DNA of 64,000 nt from Leifsonia aquatica (GCF_014190775.1 NZ_JACHVP010000004.1:248001-312000), one strand, 5' to 3'; counted from the first letter of the stretch, positions 42,334 to 51,642 are shown. Numbers and translations: made by a program. The notes: generated by a model not told the origin, from the letters alone.

Positions 42334-44022
42334 TCAGTCCGTGACGGGCGCGGCGTGGAGGCCGTGCGGCGGCTCCTCGCCCTCGGACAGGTCCGTCGCG
42401 GGCGGGACGTCGGCGGCGTGCGAGCCGTGGACCACGGCGTCGACCGGGACAGGCGCGGCGTGCGCACCGTGGCCTCCCGCAGCCCCTGCGGAGGCACCGG
42501 CGGCATCCGCGGCGGCCGCGTCGCGGGCGGCGTCCGCGCGGGGACCCCACGCCGGCGGCTTGGGCTTCGCCCACCAGATCACGATCAGCGCGCCGAGGAA
42601 GGCGACCGCGGCGGGCAGCAGCAGGGCCTCCGACATCGCCTGGGTGAATCCGGCGTGGAGGAACTGCGGCAGCTCCGTTCCCGCCGTGGCCTCGCTGACG
42701 TTCCCACCGCCGGGGACCTTCGGCAGGTCGACGGCGAGTCGGCTCGAGATCAGGGCGGCGATGGACGCGCTGCCGAGCACCGCACCGATCTGACGCGTGG
42801 TGTTGAAGACGCCCGAGCCGGCCCCCGCCTGGTTCATCGGGAGGTTGCGGGTGGCGGTCGCCGAGATCGGCCCCCAGACGCCCGACATCGCGATGCCCAT
42901 GAGGGCGCTCGGGATGAGCAGCCACCAGATGGTCACATCCGGGGTCAGCATCCGCGAGTAGAGGAACAGCGCCATCGCGAAGAGCAGGAGGCCCGGCGCG
43001 GCGATGTACTTCGGGTTGATCTTGTCGATCAGGCGACCCATCAGCGGCGCGAGCACGCCGGAGAACACGGCGGTCGGCGCGAGCATCAGGGCCGACTCGG
43101 TCGGCGTGAGACCGCGGACGGTCTGGAAGTAGAACACGAGCGGCAGCGCCATGCAGGTGACCGCGAAGCCGACGGTCGTGATCGCGCCGTTCGAGAGCGA
43201 GAAGTTGCGGTCGCGGAACAGGGGGAGCGGCAGCAGCGGCTCCTTCTTGTTCATCGCCTGCCAGATCACGAACGCGATCAGCACGACGATGCCCGAGATG
43301 ATGAGCCCCCAGACGCTGATCGGGCCCCAGATGACGCCCCAGTCGTAGGTGCCGCCCTCCTGGATGCCGAAGACGAGGAGGAACATGCCGACGGCCGACA
43401 GGATGACGCCCAGGATGTCGAAGCTGTGCGAGTGCGTCGGGAGCTTCGGCACGAGACGCATCGCGAGGATGAACGCGACGACGCCGACGGGCACGTTGAT
43501 GAAGAAGATCCACTCCCAGCCGAGAGTGTCGACCAGGATGCCGCCGAGCAGCGGGCCGATCAGGGTCGCGACGCCGGCCACGGCGCCCCACAGGCCCATG
43601 GCCGCACCGCGGCGGTCGGGCGGGAAGATGCGGGTGATGACCGCCATCGTCTGCGGGGTCATCAGCGCGGCGCCGAGGCCCTGCACGACGCGGGCGGTGA
43701 TCAGCATCCCGATGCCGCCGCCGGGCATGTCGCCGGCGAACCCGCACCAGGCGGAGGCCAGCGTGAAGATCACGAGGCCGATCAGGTAGATGTTCTTCGG
43801 TCCGAACCGGTCGCCGAGGCGGCCGGTGATGAGCAGCGGCACCGCGTAGGCGAGCAGGTACGCGCTGGTCACCCAGATGACCGCGTTGTAGTCGGTGCCG
43901 AGGTCGAGCCCCTTCATGATGGAGGGGTTGGCCACCGACACGATGGTGGTGTCGATGAGGATCATGAAGAACCCGACGACCAGGGCCCAGAGGGCCGGCC
44001 AGGGCTTCAGTTCTCGTTCCAT
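42334..44022 (-). CDS. MFS drug exporter, DHA2 (EmrB/QacA) family
   Basis: A 562-residue transporter with 14 hydrophobic segments. The GRLGDRFGPKNIYLIGL loop 2-3 motif and GAALMTPQTMAVITRIFPPDRRGAAMG motif C are diagnostic for proton-driven 14-TM drug exporters. The C-terminal about 85 residues are a His/Ala/Asp-rich cytoplasmic tail with repeated HGAHAAPVPVD and HGSHAADV, a metal-binding-like composition. The PadR gene 13 nt upstream is the likely repressor. Substrate unknown. Confidence 0.92.
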   Translation of the reverse strand: MERELKPWPALWALVVGFFMILIDTTIVSVANPSIMKGLDLGTDYNAVIWVTSAYLLAYAVPLLITGRLGDRFGPKNIYLIGLVIFTLASAWCGFAGDMPGGGIGMLITARVVQGLGAALMTPQTMAVITRIFPPDRRGAAMGLWGAVAGVATLIGPLLGGILVDTLGWEWIFFINVPVGVVAFILAMRLVPKLPTHSHSFDILGVILSAVGMFLLVFGIQEGGTYDWGVIWGPISVWGLIISGIVVLIAFVIWQAMNKKEPLLPLPLFRDRNFSLSNGAITTVGFAVTCMALPLVFYFQTVRGLTPTESALMLAPTAVFSGVLAPLMGRLIDKINPKYIAAPGLLLFAMALFLYSRMLTPDVTIWWLLIPSALMGIAMSGVWGPISATATRNLPMNQAGAGSGVFNTTRQIGAVLGSASIAALISSRLAVDLPKVPGGGNVSEATAGTELPQFLHAGFTQAMSEALLLPAAVAFLGALIVIWWAKPKPPAWGPRADAARDAAAADAAGASAGAAGGHGAHAAPVPVDAVVHGSHAADVPPATDLSEGEEPPHGLHAAPVTD

Positions 44023-44035
44023 GGGTGTCTTTCTC

Positions 44036-44614
44036 TCAGTGCTGCTTCTGGTCGTCCCAGGGGATCTCTCCCGAGACGAGGTCGTCGATGAGGGCCTCGA
44101 GCGTGGCCACGTCGGCCTCCGCCATCGCGCGCAGGTAACGCACGTCCATCCAGTACCGGGCGGGGAGGCCTTTGTCCATGAGCTTGCGGATCGCCTCGTC
44201 GAGTGTCCCGATGTCCTCGCGGATGTGGGAGACGCGCTGGCGCAGCAGGGCGACGACGGTCTCGGCGGAGAGGTTGTTGGATTCCCCCAGCCCGACCGGG
44301 AACTCCGGATACTCGTTGACGGGTGTGCCGATGATGTCGGCGATCCGCTCGCGAAGGGCCTGCGTGCCCTCGGCGGTGATCTCGTAGGTGGTGCGCTCGG
44401 GACGGTTGCCCTCGCGCTCGGTGCCGGTCGCCCGGACGAGGCCGTTGCCGGCCATCCGATCGACCGTGTGGTAGAGCGAGCCGGGGCGCACCTTGACGAG
44501 CCGGTCCTCCGAGCGCTGCACGAGGGTCTGGTACATCTCGTACGGATGCGTCGGCCCCTCGGCGAGCAGCGCGAGCGCCGCCACGGCGAGCGGGGTGAGG
44601 GGGGTTGGTGTCAT
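44036..44614 (-). CDS. PadR family transcriptional regulator
   Basis: A 192-residue regulator: PadR winged helix (THPYEMYQTLVQRS, RPGSLYHTVDRMAGNGLV) followed by the C-terminal four-helix (Vir_act_alpha_C-like) dimerisation domain. It precedes an MFS drug exporter, the typical pairing of PadR repressors with efflux genes, and a perfect 16-bp palindrome lies 35 nt upstream of its ATG. Confidence 0.92.
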   Translation of the reverse strand: MTPTPLTPLAVAALALLAEGPTHPYEMYQTLVQRSEDRLVKVRPGSLYHTVDRMAGNGLVRATGTEREGNRPERTTYEITAEGTQALRERIADIIGTPVNEYPEFPVGLGESNNLSAETVVALLRQRVSHIREDIGTLDEAIRKLMDKGLPARYWMDVRYLRAMAEADVATLEALIDDLVSGEIPWDDQKQH

Positions 44615-44648
44615 GGGTGTTGTTCCGGATCGATTGTTCCGCGGTGAT

Positions 44649-44664
44649 TATTCCACGTGGAATA
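44649..44664. promoter_or_regulatory. Palindromic operator of the PadR-MFS operon
   Basis: TATTCCACGTGGAATA is a perfect 16-bp palindrome between the PadR start (44614) and the end of the upstream gene (44695). It is the best candidate for PadR autorepression, and drug binding would release it. Confidence 0.75.
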
Positions 44665-44694
44665 GTACGTCGTGAAGGATTCGTAAGTCAACCC

Positions 44695-45315
44695 TCAGCC
44701 GCGCATGCCCGCATTCACGGCCAGCAGCTGCTCGGTGAACTGTCGCGCGCCGCCCTGGGCGGGGTGCCGGATGGCGGGCGCGTCGACGCCGGCGACCGCG
44801 AGGGCCCCTTGGGCTTTGCGTCCCACGGCGACCACCGTCTCCACGCCGAGCGCGCGGATCAGCTCCAGCGCGACCGGGGCGCCGGCGCGCACCTCGGCAG
44901 GGCGCGGGGTGCGATTCGTGCGCGGGTCGCCCGGCACGAACGGGTGGTGCGGGTAGATCGGCCAGGAGAGCGGGAGCGGCCCCTCCCACGATCGGAAGGC
45001 CGCCCACACGTCGCGGCTGGACGCCTCCCACGGGGCCTGCGGCTCGGGAGGCAGTTCCAGCGCGGCGAGCTCGGGCGTGACCGCGGCCTCCACCTCGCGC
45101 ACCGACGTGAACGGGACGCCGGTGATCGTCATCCCCCGCCATCCCGGAGCCTCGCCGAGCAGCAGCACCGGGGCGTGCGGCATCGCGAGGTAGCGGCGCA
45201 GGTTGCGCTCCCGGCGACGACCCTCGGGGTCCCTCCCGTACAGCGCCTCGGCGTCGGGCGGCACCGGCACCTCGGCGAGGAGGCGGAAGAAGGTCGCGAA
45301 GGGGTCGTCGCTCAT
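44695..45315 (-). CDS. Uracil-DNA glycosylase superfamily protein
   Basis: A 206-residue protein of the UDG superfamily. The water-activating motif is LLLGEAPGWRGM (GEAPG as in families 4-6), followed by the phenylalanine-containing GVPFTS loop, and the C-terminal motif is RHPAQGG. It lacks the four Cys of the Fe-S family 4 enzymes, so it is probably a distinct branch acting on uracil or another deaminated base in DNA. ATG at 45315. It lies alone between the PadR-MFS operon and a YqhA-like gene. Confidence 0.75.
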   Translation of the reverse strand: MSDDPFATFFRLLAEVPVPPDAEALYGRDPEGRRRERNLRRYLAMPHAPVLLLGEAPGWRGMTITGVPFTSVREVEAAVTPELAALELPPEPQAPWEASSRDVWAAFRSWEGPLPLSWPIYPHHPFVPGDPRTNRTPRPAEVRAGAPVALELIRALGVETVVAVGRKAQGALAVAGVDAPAIRHPAQGGARQFTEQLLAVNAGMRG

Positions 45316-45346
45316 GCCTCCACGATGCCACCCGGCACCGACGGCG

Positions 45347-46012
45347 TCAGTGGCCGGCGTCGGACTTCTTCGACATCCTGTCGATCGCGGCGAGCGCCAC
45401 GGCGGAGAGGATGAAGACGCAGTGGATGAGGACCTGCCAGAACACGCCCTGGGACGTGTACGTGTCGCCGGTCACGTTCTCGGCGCCCGGAGCCCCGAGG
45501 TCGCCGACCTCGATGAACGTCTTGAGCAGGTGGATGGACGAGATGCCGATGATCGCCATCGCCAGCTTCACCTTGAGCACGTTCGCGTTGACGTGCGACA
45601 GCCATTCAGGCTGGTCGGGGTGCCCGTCGGTGTTGACGCGCGAGACGAAGGTCTCGTAGCCGCCGATGATCACCATGATCAGGAGGTTGGCGATCATCAC
45701 GACATCGATCAGGCCGAGCACGGCGAGCATCACCGCGGCCTCGTCGATGTGGCCGCTGACGATCACGTCTTCGGCGAGATGCCACAGCTCGACGATGAAC
45801 ACCCAGACGTAGATCGCCTGCGCGACGATCAGCCCCAGGTAGAGGGGGGCCTGCAGCCAGCGGCTGAAGAAGATCAGCGAGCCGATGGCGCGGCTCGCCG
45901 GTCCGGGCTGCCGGTGCTGCAGCGACGGGGCGGGCGGGCTCGGGGGCACGGGCGGCTGCGCCTCGGAATCGGTGGTGCGGGGACGGGTGGTCGGGTCGAC
46001 GGTCTCGATCAC
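45347..46012 (-). CDS. YqhA/UPF0114 family membrane protein
   Basis: A 221-residue integral membrane protein with a Pro-rich N-terminus of about 40 residues and four hydrophobic segments. [20 protein letters not shown] and [15 protein letters not shown] are hallmarks of the YqhA (TIGR00645) family. Function unknown. GTG start at 46012 after TGAGGA. Confidence 0.85.
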   Translation of the reverse strand: MIETVDPTTRPRTTDSEAQPPVPPSPPAPSLQHRQPGPASRAIGSLIFFSRWLQAPLYLGLIVAQAIYVWVFIVELWHLAEDVIVSGHIDEAAVMLAVLGLIDVVMIANLLIMVIIGGYETFVSRVNTDGHPDQPEWLSHVNANVLKVKLAMAIIGISSIHLLKTFIEVGDLGAPGAENVTGDTYTSQGVFWQVLIHCVFILSAVALAAIDRMSKKSDAGH

Positions 46013-46080
46013 GGGGGTTCCTCACGGGGTTCGGGAGCTCGATCCTAGAGAACCGAACATGTGAGAACGCTCAGGAAAGG

Positions 46081-47244
46081 CTACGGGCGCACGCCCACCC
46101 GCGGGTGCCCGGTCGCGGCGAGCGCCGCATCCACCTCCTCCAGCGGGAAGACGACGCCCACCTGCTCGGCGAAGGGATAGCGGCGGCCCCCGTCGGCGAG
46201 GAAGCGGACCGCCTGCTCCAGGTGCCGCGGGGCGTAGTTGTGCACGCCGCGGATGGTGAGGAGGCGGCGAACGAGCTGCTCCGGCGAGACGGCGAGGTCG
46301 GGACCGGGGAAGACCGAGCCGACGAGCACCAGCACGCCACCGACGTCGACCGTGGCGAGGAGCGAGCGGACGGCGGCGGCGGTGCCGGAGAGCTCCAGGG
46401 CGACCGTCGGCGCTGCGGCACGGCCGCCGGCCTTGCCCAGCGCCGTCGCGAGCCCCGTGGCCGAGTCCGCGGGGGCGCGTGGATCGACGATGGCGGCTGC
46501 GCCGAACGCGAGGGCCGCCTGGCGTCGCTCGGGGACGGGGTCGCTGACGACGACGCGAGCGCCGGCCTCCGTCGCCATGGCGGCCGCGGTGAGGCCGAGC
46601 ATCCCGGCCCCGGCGATGAGGACGAGGGCGCCGTCCAGCGGCACGATCTCGGAGGCCGCCTCGAGCGCGGCGGCGACCGTCGCGGTCGAGCACGACGCGG
46701 GGGCGAGCACGGCGGCGGGGAGGTCGTCCGGAACCGGGACGATCGGGGTGCCGTCGAGGATGTGGGTGTGCGTGGCGAACCCGCCCGAGAGCTCCCAGCC
46801 GCGGCGCATCCGCTCGTGGCCGTACTTCTGCAGGTTCAGGCACCGCTGCGGGAGGCCGCGACGGCAGCGCGCGCACCGTCCGCAGGGCACGGCGACGGAC
46901 CAGACGACCCGCTCGCCGAGCGACACCCGGTGACCGTCGGTCGTCTTGGCGCCGCCGCGGCCGAGCGCGACGACGCGGCCGACCTGCTCGTGGCCGAGCA
47001 CCAGCGGGGTGGGCGCCGAACGGTGCCCGAGCACGGTGTGCACGTCGGAGCCGCACACGGTGGCGAGCTCCACCTCCACCAGCACATCACCCGGCGCGAG
47101 ACGCACGCCCGGCACGGCGACCGCCTCGTGGCGGTGACCCTCGCCCGGCCACACCATCGCGGTCGCGGACGGGTACACGCTGACCCCCATCCCCAGGCTC
47201 GCCGGCGGCGCGACGACGCGAGGGGTCACGGCTTTGATCGTCAC
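46081..47244 (-). CDS. Zinc-binding alcohol dehydrogenase, phosphonate-catabolism-associated type
   Basis: A 387-residue medium-chain dehydrogenase. Catalytic zinc ligands C64, H85, E86; structural zinc cysteines C121, C124, C127, C135 within VPCGRCARCRRG; Rossmann motif AGAGMLGLTAA. It starts with GTG overlapping the stop of the phosphonatase-like gene. Homologues are called phosphonate-catabolism-associated alcohol dehydrogenases (TIGR03366-like), and the neighbours support that: it could handle the acetaldehyde or another aldehyde product. Confidence 0.85.
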   Translation of the reverse strand: MTIKAVTPRVVAPPASLGMGVSVYPSATAMVWPGEGHRHEAVAVPGVRLAPGDVLVEVELATVCGSDVHTVLGHRSAPTPLVLGHEQVGRVVALGRGGAKTTDGHRVSLGERVVWSVAVPCGRCARCRRGLPQRCLNLQKYGHERMRRGWELSGGFATHTHILDGTPIVPVPDDLPAAVLAPASCSTATVAAALEAASEIVPLDGALVLIAGAGMLGLTAAAMATEAGARVVVSDPVPERRQAALAFGAAAIVDPRAPADSATGLATALGKAGGRAAAPTVALELSGTAAAVRSLLATVDVGGVLVLVGSVFPGPDLAVSPEQLVRRLLTIRGVHNYAPRHLEQAVRFLADGGRRYPFAEQVGVVFPLEEVDAALAATGHPRVGVRP

Positions 47245-48137
47245 CGGCCGGCCGGCCCGTCCGCGCGGGCGAGCGCTGCGTCGTCGTCGAGCTCGACGTC
47301 GTCGTCGAGGGCGTCCTCGTCGTCGAGCGCGTCCTCGTCATCGACGTCGGCGAGGTCGTCCTCCTCGTCGTCGTACTCGGCGTCCTCGTCCGCGAAGCCC
47401 AGCAGCTCGGCGAGGTCGGCGACGCTGTCCACGACGGCGTCGGCTCCCGCATCGAGCAGGGTGCGCTCGTCGTGCGACCCGCTCAGCACACCGACGACGA
47501 GCCCGGCGCCCGCGGCGATGCCGGATGCGATGTCGCTCGCGGTGTCGCCCACGACCACCATGCCGTCGACCGCGGTCGTCCCCGTGCGCAGCACGGCCGT
47601 GAGCGGGAGGTCGGGGTACGGTCGGCCGCGCCCCGCCTCGTCGGCGCTCAGCGTCACGTCGGCCAGGTCGGCCCAGCCGAGGGCGGCGAGCACGACATCG
47701 AGGGTCGCGCGGGAGAACCCGGTGGTGAGCACCACGGCGACCCCCGACTCCCGCAGCAGGCCGATGAGCTCCTCCGCACCCGGGACGGCGCGCACGCCCG
47801 CCGCGGCGACGAGCTCCGCGTACGTGGACTCGAAGACGGCGTTGGCGTGCTCGGCCTGGTCGTCGTCGCCGGTGAGGGCGCGGAAGACGGCCGCCTTCGA
47901 CTGCCCCATGGTGCGGTGCACGTACGCGAGCGCGGCGGTGCGCTCCTCCTCAGTGGAGGTCAGGCCCGCGGCATCGGCCGCGCGCGCGAACGCACGCTCC
48001 ACGAGACCGTCGTCGACGACGGTCGTGCCGGCCAGATCGAGCACGACGAGCTCCAGATCGGCGAGCTCCTCGTCCTCCTCGGGCTCGATGATGGCGGTGT
48101 CGTCGAACTCGCTGGTGATGCGGCCGTCAGGGGTCAC
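47241..48137 (-). CDS. Phosphonatase-like HAD hydrolase with acidic C-terminal tail
   Basis: A 298-residue HAD hydrolase of the phosphonatase-like group (TIGR03351-like). The nucleophile motif is D34-L-A-G-T, with D34 the phosphoryl acceptor and Ala at the +2 position as in phosphonoacetaldehyde hydrolases; motif III region is GRGRPYPD and motif IV VVVGDTASDI. It probably cleaves a C-P bond. The last about 50 residues are almost entirely Asp/Glu/Ala (from about residue 250), unusual for this family. The DNA is correspondingly rich in GTC/CTC repeats on the plus strand at about 47270-47400. Confidence 0.82.
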   Translation of the reverse strand: MTPDGRITSEFDDTAIIEPEEDEELADLELVVLDLAGTTVVDDGLVERAFARAADAAGLTSTEEERTAALAYVHRTMGQSKAAVFRALTGDDDQAEHANAVFESTYAELVAAAGVRAVPGAEELIGLLRESGVAVVLTTGFSRATLDVVLAALGWADLADVTLSADEAGRGRPYPDLPLTAVLRTGTTAVDGMVVVGDTASDIASGIAAGAGLVVGVLSGSHDERTLLDAGADAVVDSVADLAELLGFADEDAEYDDEEDDLADVDDEDALDDEDALDDDVELDDDAALARADGPAGR

Positions 48138-48170
48138 GGTGGTGCCTTTCTCGTGTCTCGTGCAGACGTG

Positions 48171-49325
48171 TCAGTGGGCGCGTGCGCCGGCGGTCGCCAG
48201 CACGCCGGGGGCGGAGGCGAACAGCTCGTCGACGACGCGGTCGGCGAGCCCCAGCCCGGTGGTCATCCCGATGCCGGTCATCACCGACACGACGCGCACG
48301 TCGGGCTGCGGCGCGGCGACGAGGAACTCGTCGGGGGCGGACGCGTACACGCCCTGCCAGCGCTCGCGCACGCGGAGGCGGTCGGTGCCGAAGAGGGCGC
48401 GGGCGCGCTCCAGCAGCAGTTCGAAGGCCTCCTCCGATTGGAAGGGCGGGACGTCCGAGCCGAGTCGGTGGGTGTCGCCGACGAGGAGCGAGCCGTCGGG
48501 CCGCTGCGTGTACATCTGATTCACGTCGAGAGCCGCGAGCGCGGGATGCTCCGCGGCCAGCCGCTCGCGCAGGGCGTCGGCGCTCGGCGTGCGGGCGAAG
48601 CCGGGGTAGCGCACCAGCGACCAGCCGGTGAGGAGCGGGGCGGCGAGCGGGTGGTCCAGCTCGGCCTCCACGAGCATCATGTCGAGGCTGCAGCGCACCA
48701 TCCCGTGCGCTTCCGCGACCCCCGGGAAGAGCTGCTCGACGTCGTGATTGACCGCGACGACGACCGCGTCGGCGGCGAGGCGTCCGCGGGAGGTGTGGAC
48801 CGTGCCGGTCTGCACCCCGCCGACGGCGGTCTGCCAGTAGAAGTCGACGCCGTGCGCCTCGAGCCAGCGGACGATCGCGGGCGCCGCCTCGCGCGGGTCG
48901 ACCTGCAGATCGGCGGGCAGGAAGGCGCCGCCCATCGCGACGCCGTCGGCGACGGGGATGCGCTCGCGCACCTCCGCCGGCGTGAGCATGCGCACCTGCC
49001 GGCCGCCGCGCTGTTCGCGGAACTCCTCGAGCACCGCCAGCTCGTCTGGCGCCTGCGCGACGACGACGGTGCCCGACTCCCGCAGCCAGAACCCGGCCTC
49101 CGGAGCAAGCGTCAGCCACAGCTCGCGGGCCAGTTCTGCGTAGGCCCTGGCCTCCCCGTCCTGCCCCGTCACGCACAGGTGGCCGAAGTTGCGCACGGAC
49201 GCGCCGTAGGGTCCGGAGGCGCGGTCGAGGACGGCGACGGTCAGCCCACGGCGCAGCGCCGCCACCGCGTGACCGAGGCCGACGATGCCGCTGCCGACGA
49301 TCGCCAGATCGTAGTGCCTGCCCAT
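48171..49325 (-). CDS. FAD-dependent oxidoreductase of phosphonate catabolism (TIGR03364-like)
   Basis: A 384-residue DAO-family flavoprotein. N-terminal FAD motif VGSGIVGLGHAVAALRRGL; ASVRNFGHLCVTGQ; C-terminal SVMTGIGMTTGLGLADRVV closes the flavin site. The family recurs next to phosphonatases and is thought to oxidise the amine of aminoethylphosphonate or N-methyl forms to phosphonoacetaldehyde. I chose the ATG at 49325, with AGGAGG 6 nt upstream, over an ATG at 49346. It is the first gene of the three-gene operon. Confidence 0.85.
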   Translation of the reverse strand: MGRHYDLAIVGSGIVGLGHAVAALRRGLTVAVLDRASGPYGASVRNFGHLCVTGQDGEARAYAELARELWLTLAPEAGFWLRESGTVVVAQAPDELAVLEEFREQRGGRQVRMLTPAEVRERIPVADGVAMGGAFLPADLQVDPREAAPAIVRWLEAHGVDFYWQTAVGGVQTGTVHTSRGRLAADAVVVAVNHDVEQLFPGVAEAHGMVRCSLDMMLVEAELDHPLAAPLLTGWSLVRYPGFARTPSADALRERLAAEHPALAALDVNQMYTQRPDGSLLVGDTHRLGSDVPPFQSEEAFELLLERARALFGTDRLRVRERWQGVYASAPDEFLVAAPQPDVRVVSVMTGIGMTTGLGLADRVVDELFASAPGVLATAGARAH

Positions 49326-49434
49326 AGCGCCCCTCCTGTAGGGCACACGCTAGGCGCCGGGGACGACGGCGGCGCGACGGCCGGGTAACCGGGAGGTGAA
49401 CGGCGAGCGGCGTCGGCGACGGAGGAGCCGGGGC

Positions 49435-51642
49435 TCAGGGTCGGCTGACGTGGACGCTCTGGTCGACCAGCACCCCGTGCCGGTCGCCGGACACGACGAC
49501 GATCCCGATCCGGTAGTCGCCGGGCTCCATCCCGAACAGGGAGTAGGCGTTGCCGTTGTCGTCGAGCGGGAGGACCCGGCCGGAGGGCTGGCCGTCGATC
49601 CACACCTCTGCCGTCGCGCCCGGTGCACCGTGAACCGCGAGGATCACGGAGAGCGGCGCTCCGATGGCGAGCACGCCGGGAACGCTCGACGTGCCCGTAA
49701 CCGGAACCGACGGCTCGGAGACGTTGGCCGCCACGTCGGTCTGACGCGCGGTCAGGGAGGAGTTCGGTGAGGCGAGGATCAGCTCGCCCGTGCTCCAGCC
49801 TCCCGTCGCGTCGGCGGTCACCGTCGCGAGGGGGCGGTCGCCGTCGGAGACGACCACGGTCGCGCCGGGCTCGGCCGTCCCGGAGACGATCGGCGCCATC
49901 CAGCCGGCCAGGTCGCCGGAACCGGTGTCGACGCCCGTGATCACGGGCGGGAGCGCCGTGCGGTCGACGAGGAGGTCGAGCGTGGTGGGCGCCGAGGAGG
50001 CTCCAGCCGCCGTCTGGACGATGACAAGGGTCCACGCACCGTCGGTCAGCGCAGAGAGGTCTGCCGTGAGAGTCCAGGCCCCGGAGGGGTCGACGGTCGC
50101 GGAGGCAAGCGGGGCCGCAGCGGACGCCAGCCGTACGGGTCCTGTGCCTGCACGCTCGGCGACCACCGAGACGACAGCGCCCGGGAGGCCGGTTCCCGCG
50201 AGGTCGGCGGAGGTGGCGGAGGTCGGCCGTGCCGCATCCCACGGCGAGGTGACGACGGGAGCGAGCGGCGGCTGGGGGAGGGTGGGGTTCGTCGGCGCCG
50301 TGGGGTCGGTCGGGGTGGTGGGGTCGGTCGGGGTCCTGGGGCCGGTCGGGGTGGTCGGGGCCGCGGGTACCGCCGGGGCCCCGGGGCGCGCCGGAGCGGT
50401 CGGTACCTCGGGAGCCGGGTCGGCGGGTGCGTCCTGCGTGGGCGGAGCCGCTGGCGGTGCGGCCACGGGCACCTCGGGGAGGGCCTTCGCCGCACCTCCC
50501 GGTGCCCCCTCGGCGGACGGCGGGGCGGCCGCGACGACCGGCGTCGAGGGTCCGTGGTCGCCACCGGGGAACAACTGCGGTCCGAGCACGAGGGTCCCGG
50601 CGACGGCCGCCGCGGCGAGGAGCGCGCCTCCTGTCGTCCAGCCGGCGATCGCCATCCCGCTCGCCGCACCGCCCGCGCCGCCCGCGCCGGCACCACCGGT
50701 CGATCCCGCCGACGAGACCGCGTGCGACACCGACGGCGGCATCGGAGTCGCGGAGCCCGCCGTGGCGGCGACGGCGTTGTGACCGGCCTGGATCCAGGCC
50801 GCATACGCGGCGGCGGCACCGACCCCCACGGTCAGCGGGAGCACGATCAGCGCGAAGCGGGAGCCGACCTCCTCGGCCTCGCCGAGCACGATGGTGCAGC
50901 GGGCGCAGGAGAAGAGGTGCTTCTCGAAGCGGACGGTGTCACGGGTCGCGAGTTTGCCACGCGTGTACGCACCCATCCGGTCTGTCACCCAACGACACTC
51001 CGAGTCCTCGTCGAGGGACTGGAGGTGCGCCTGGATCCACGCCTGGCGGAGCCCCTCCCGCGCCCGGTAGGCGAGAGCGGAGACGCTGTTGGGCGTCAGC
51101 CCGAGCAGCGGGGCGACCGTGGCCGGGCTCAGCTGCTCGACATCGCAGTACCAGAGCACCTCCTGCCAGCGGTCGGGCAGCGATCGGAAGGCCTGCGCAG
51201 TGAGGGAGCGGTCGAGCGCCTTCATGGTCGTCGACTCGGTGGTCTCCGGATCGGGGATGCTCTCGGCGTCCTCGAGCGGGTTCTCCTTGCGGTCGCGGCC
51301 CCACGACGCGGCGAGGTTGCGGATCGTGGTGAAGAGGTACGGGCGGAAACCGACCTGCGGCCCCTTGCCGCGCTGGACCGCCTGGAAGATCTTCGTGAAC
51401 GCCTCGGCGACCAGGTCCTCCGGGTCGATGCTCGAACTCGCCGACCGCGCGACGGCCAGGCCCGCACGGGAGTGCCGGCGCCACAGCTCTGCGTAGGCGA
51501 GCTCGTCGCCGGCTCGGGACCGCTCCACCAGCTCGTCGTCGGAGAGCTCGTCGACGGGTTCGGGCCGGGGCGCGCGACGGAGCAGCGTCAGCCGCTTGCG
51601 CTCGGCGCGCTGCTGGTCGCGAGGGGTCATCGGGGAGCTCAT
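49435..51642 (-). CDS. ECF sigma factor fused to anti-sigma zinc finger, membrane helices and Ig-like domains
   Basis: With the ATG at 51642 the protein has 735 residues; upstream ATG/GTG/TTG starts up to 51768 are possible and none has a clear binding site. Sigma region 2 is at about 33-115 (DLVAEAFTKIFQAVQRG), region 4 at about 150-208 (LGLTPNSVSALAYRAREGL). It is followed by a zinc anti-sigma motif, C216 ... H242-x3-C246-x2-C249, two hydrophobic segments (about 262-283 and 329-355), a Pro/Thr-rich linker and two or three bacterial Ig-like domains (about 440-735). This resembles the fused ECF sigma factors with C-terminal extensions (ECF52/53-like). The divergent neighbour may be its target. 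Confidence 0.85.
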   Translation of the reverse strand: MSSPMTPRDQQRAERKRLTLLRRAPRPEPVDELSDDELVERSRAGDELAYAELWRRHSRAGLAVARSASSSIDPEDLVAEAFTKIFQAVQRGKGPQVGFRPYLFTTIRNLAASWGRDRKENPLEDAESIPDPETTESTTMKALDRSLTAQAFRSLPDRWQEVLWYCDVEQLSPATVAPLLGLTPNSVSALAYRAREGLRQAWIQAHLQSLDEDSECRWVTDRMGAYTRGKLATRDTVRFEKHLFSCARCTIVLGEAEEVGSRFALIVLPLTVGVGAAAAYAAWIQAGHNAVAATAGSATPMPPSVSHAVSSAGSTGGAGAGGAGGAASGMAIAGWTTGGALLAAAAVAGTLVLGPQLFPGGDHGPSTPVVAAAPPSAEGAPGGAAKALPEVPVAAPPAAPPTQDAPADPAPEVPTAPARPGAPAVPAAPTTPTGPRTPTDPTTPTDPTAPTNPTLPQPPLAPVVTSPWDAARPTSATSADLAGTGLPGAVVSVVAERAGTGPVRLASAAAPLASATVDPSGAWTLTADLSALTDGAWTLVIVQTAAGASSAPTTLDLLVDRTALPPVITGVDTGSGDLAGWMAPIVSGTAEPGATVVVSDGDRPLATVTADATGGWSTGELILASPNSSLTARQTDVAANVSEPSVPVTGTSSVPGVLAIGAPLSVILAVHGAPGATAEVWIDGQPSGRVLPLDDNGNAYSLFGMEPGDYRIGIVVVSGDRHGVLVDQSVHVSRP

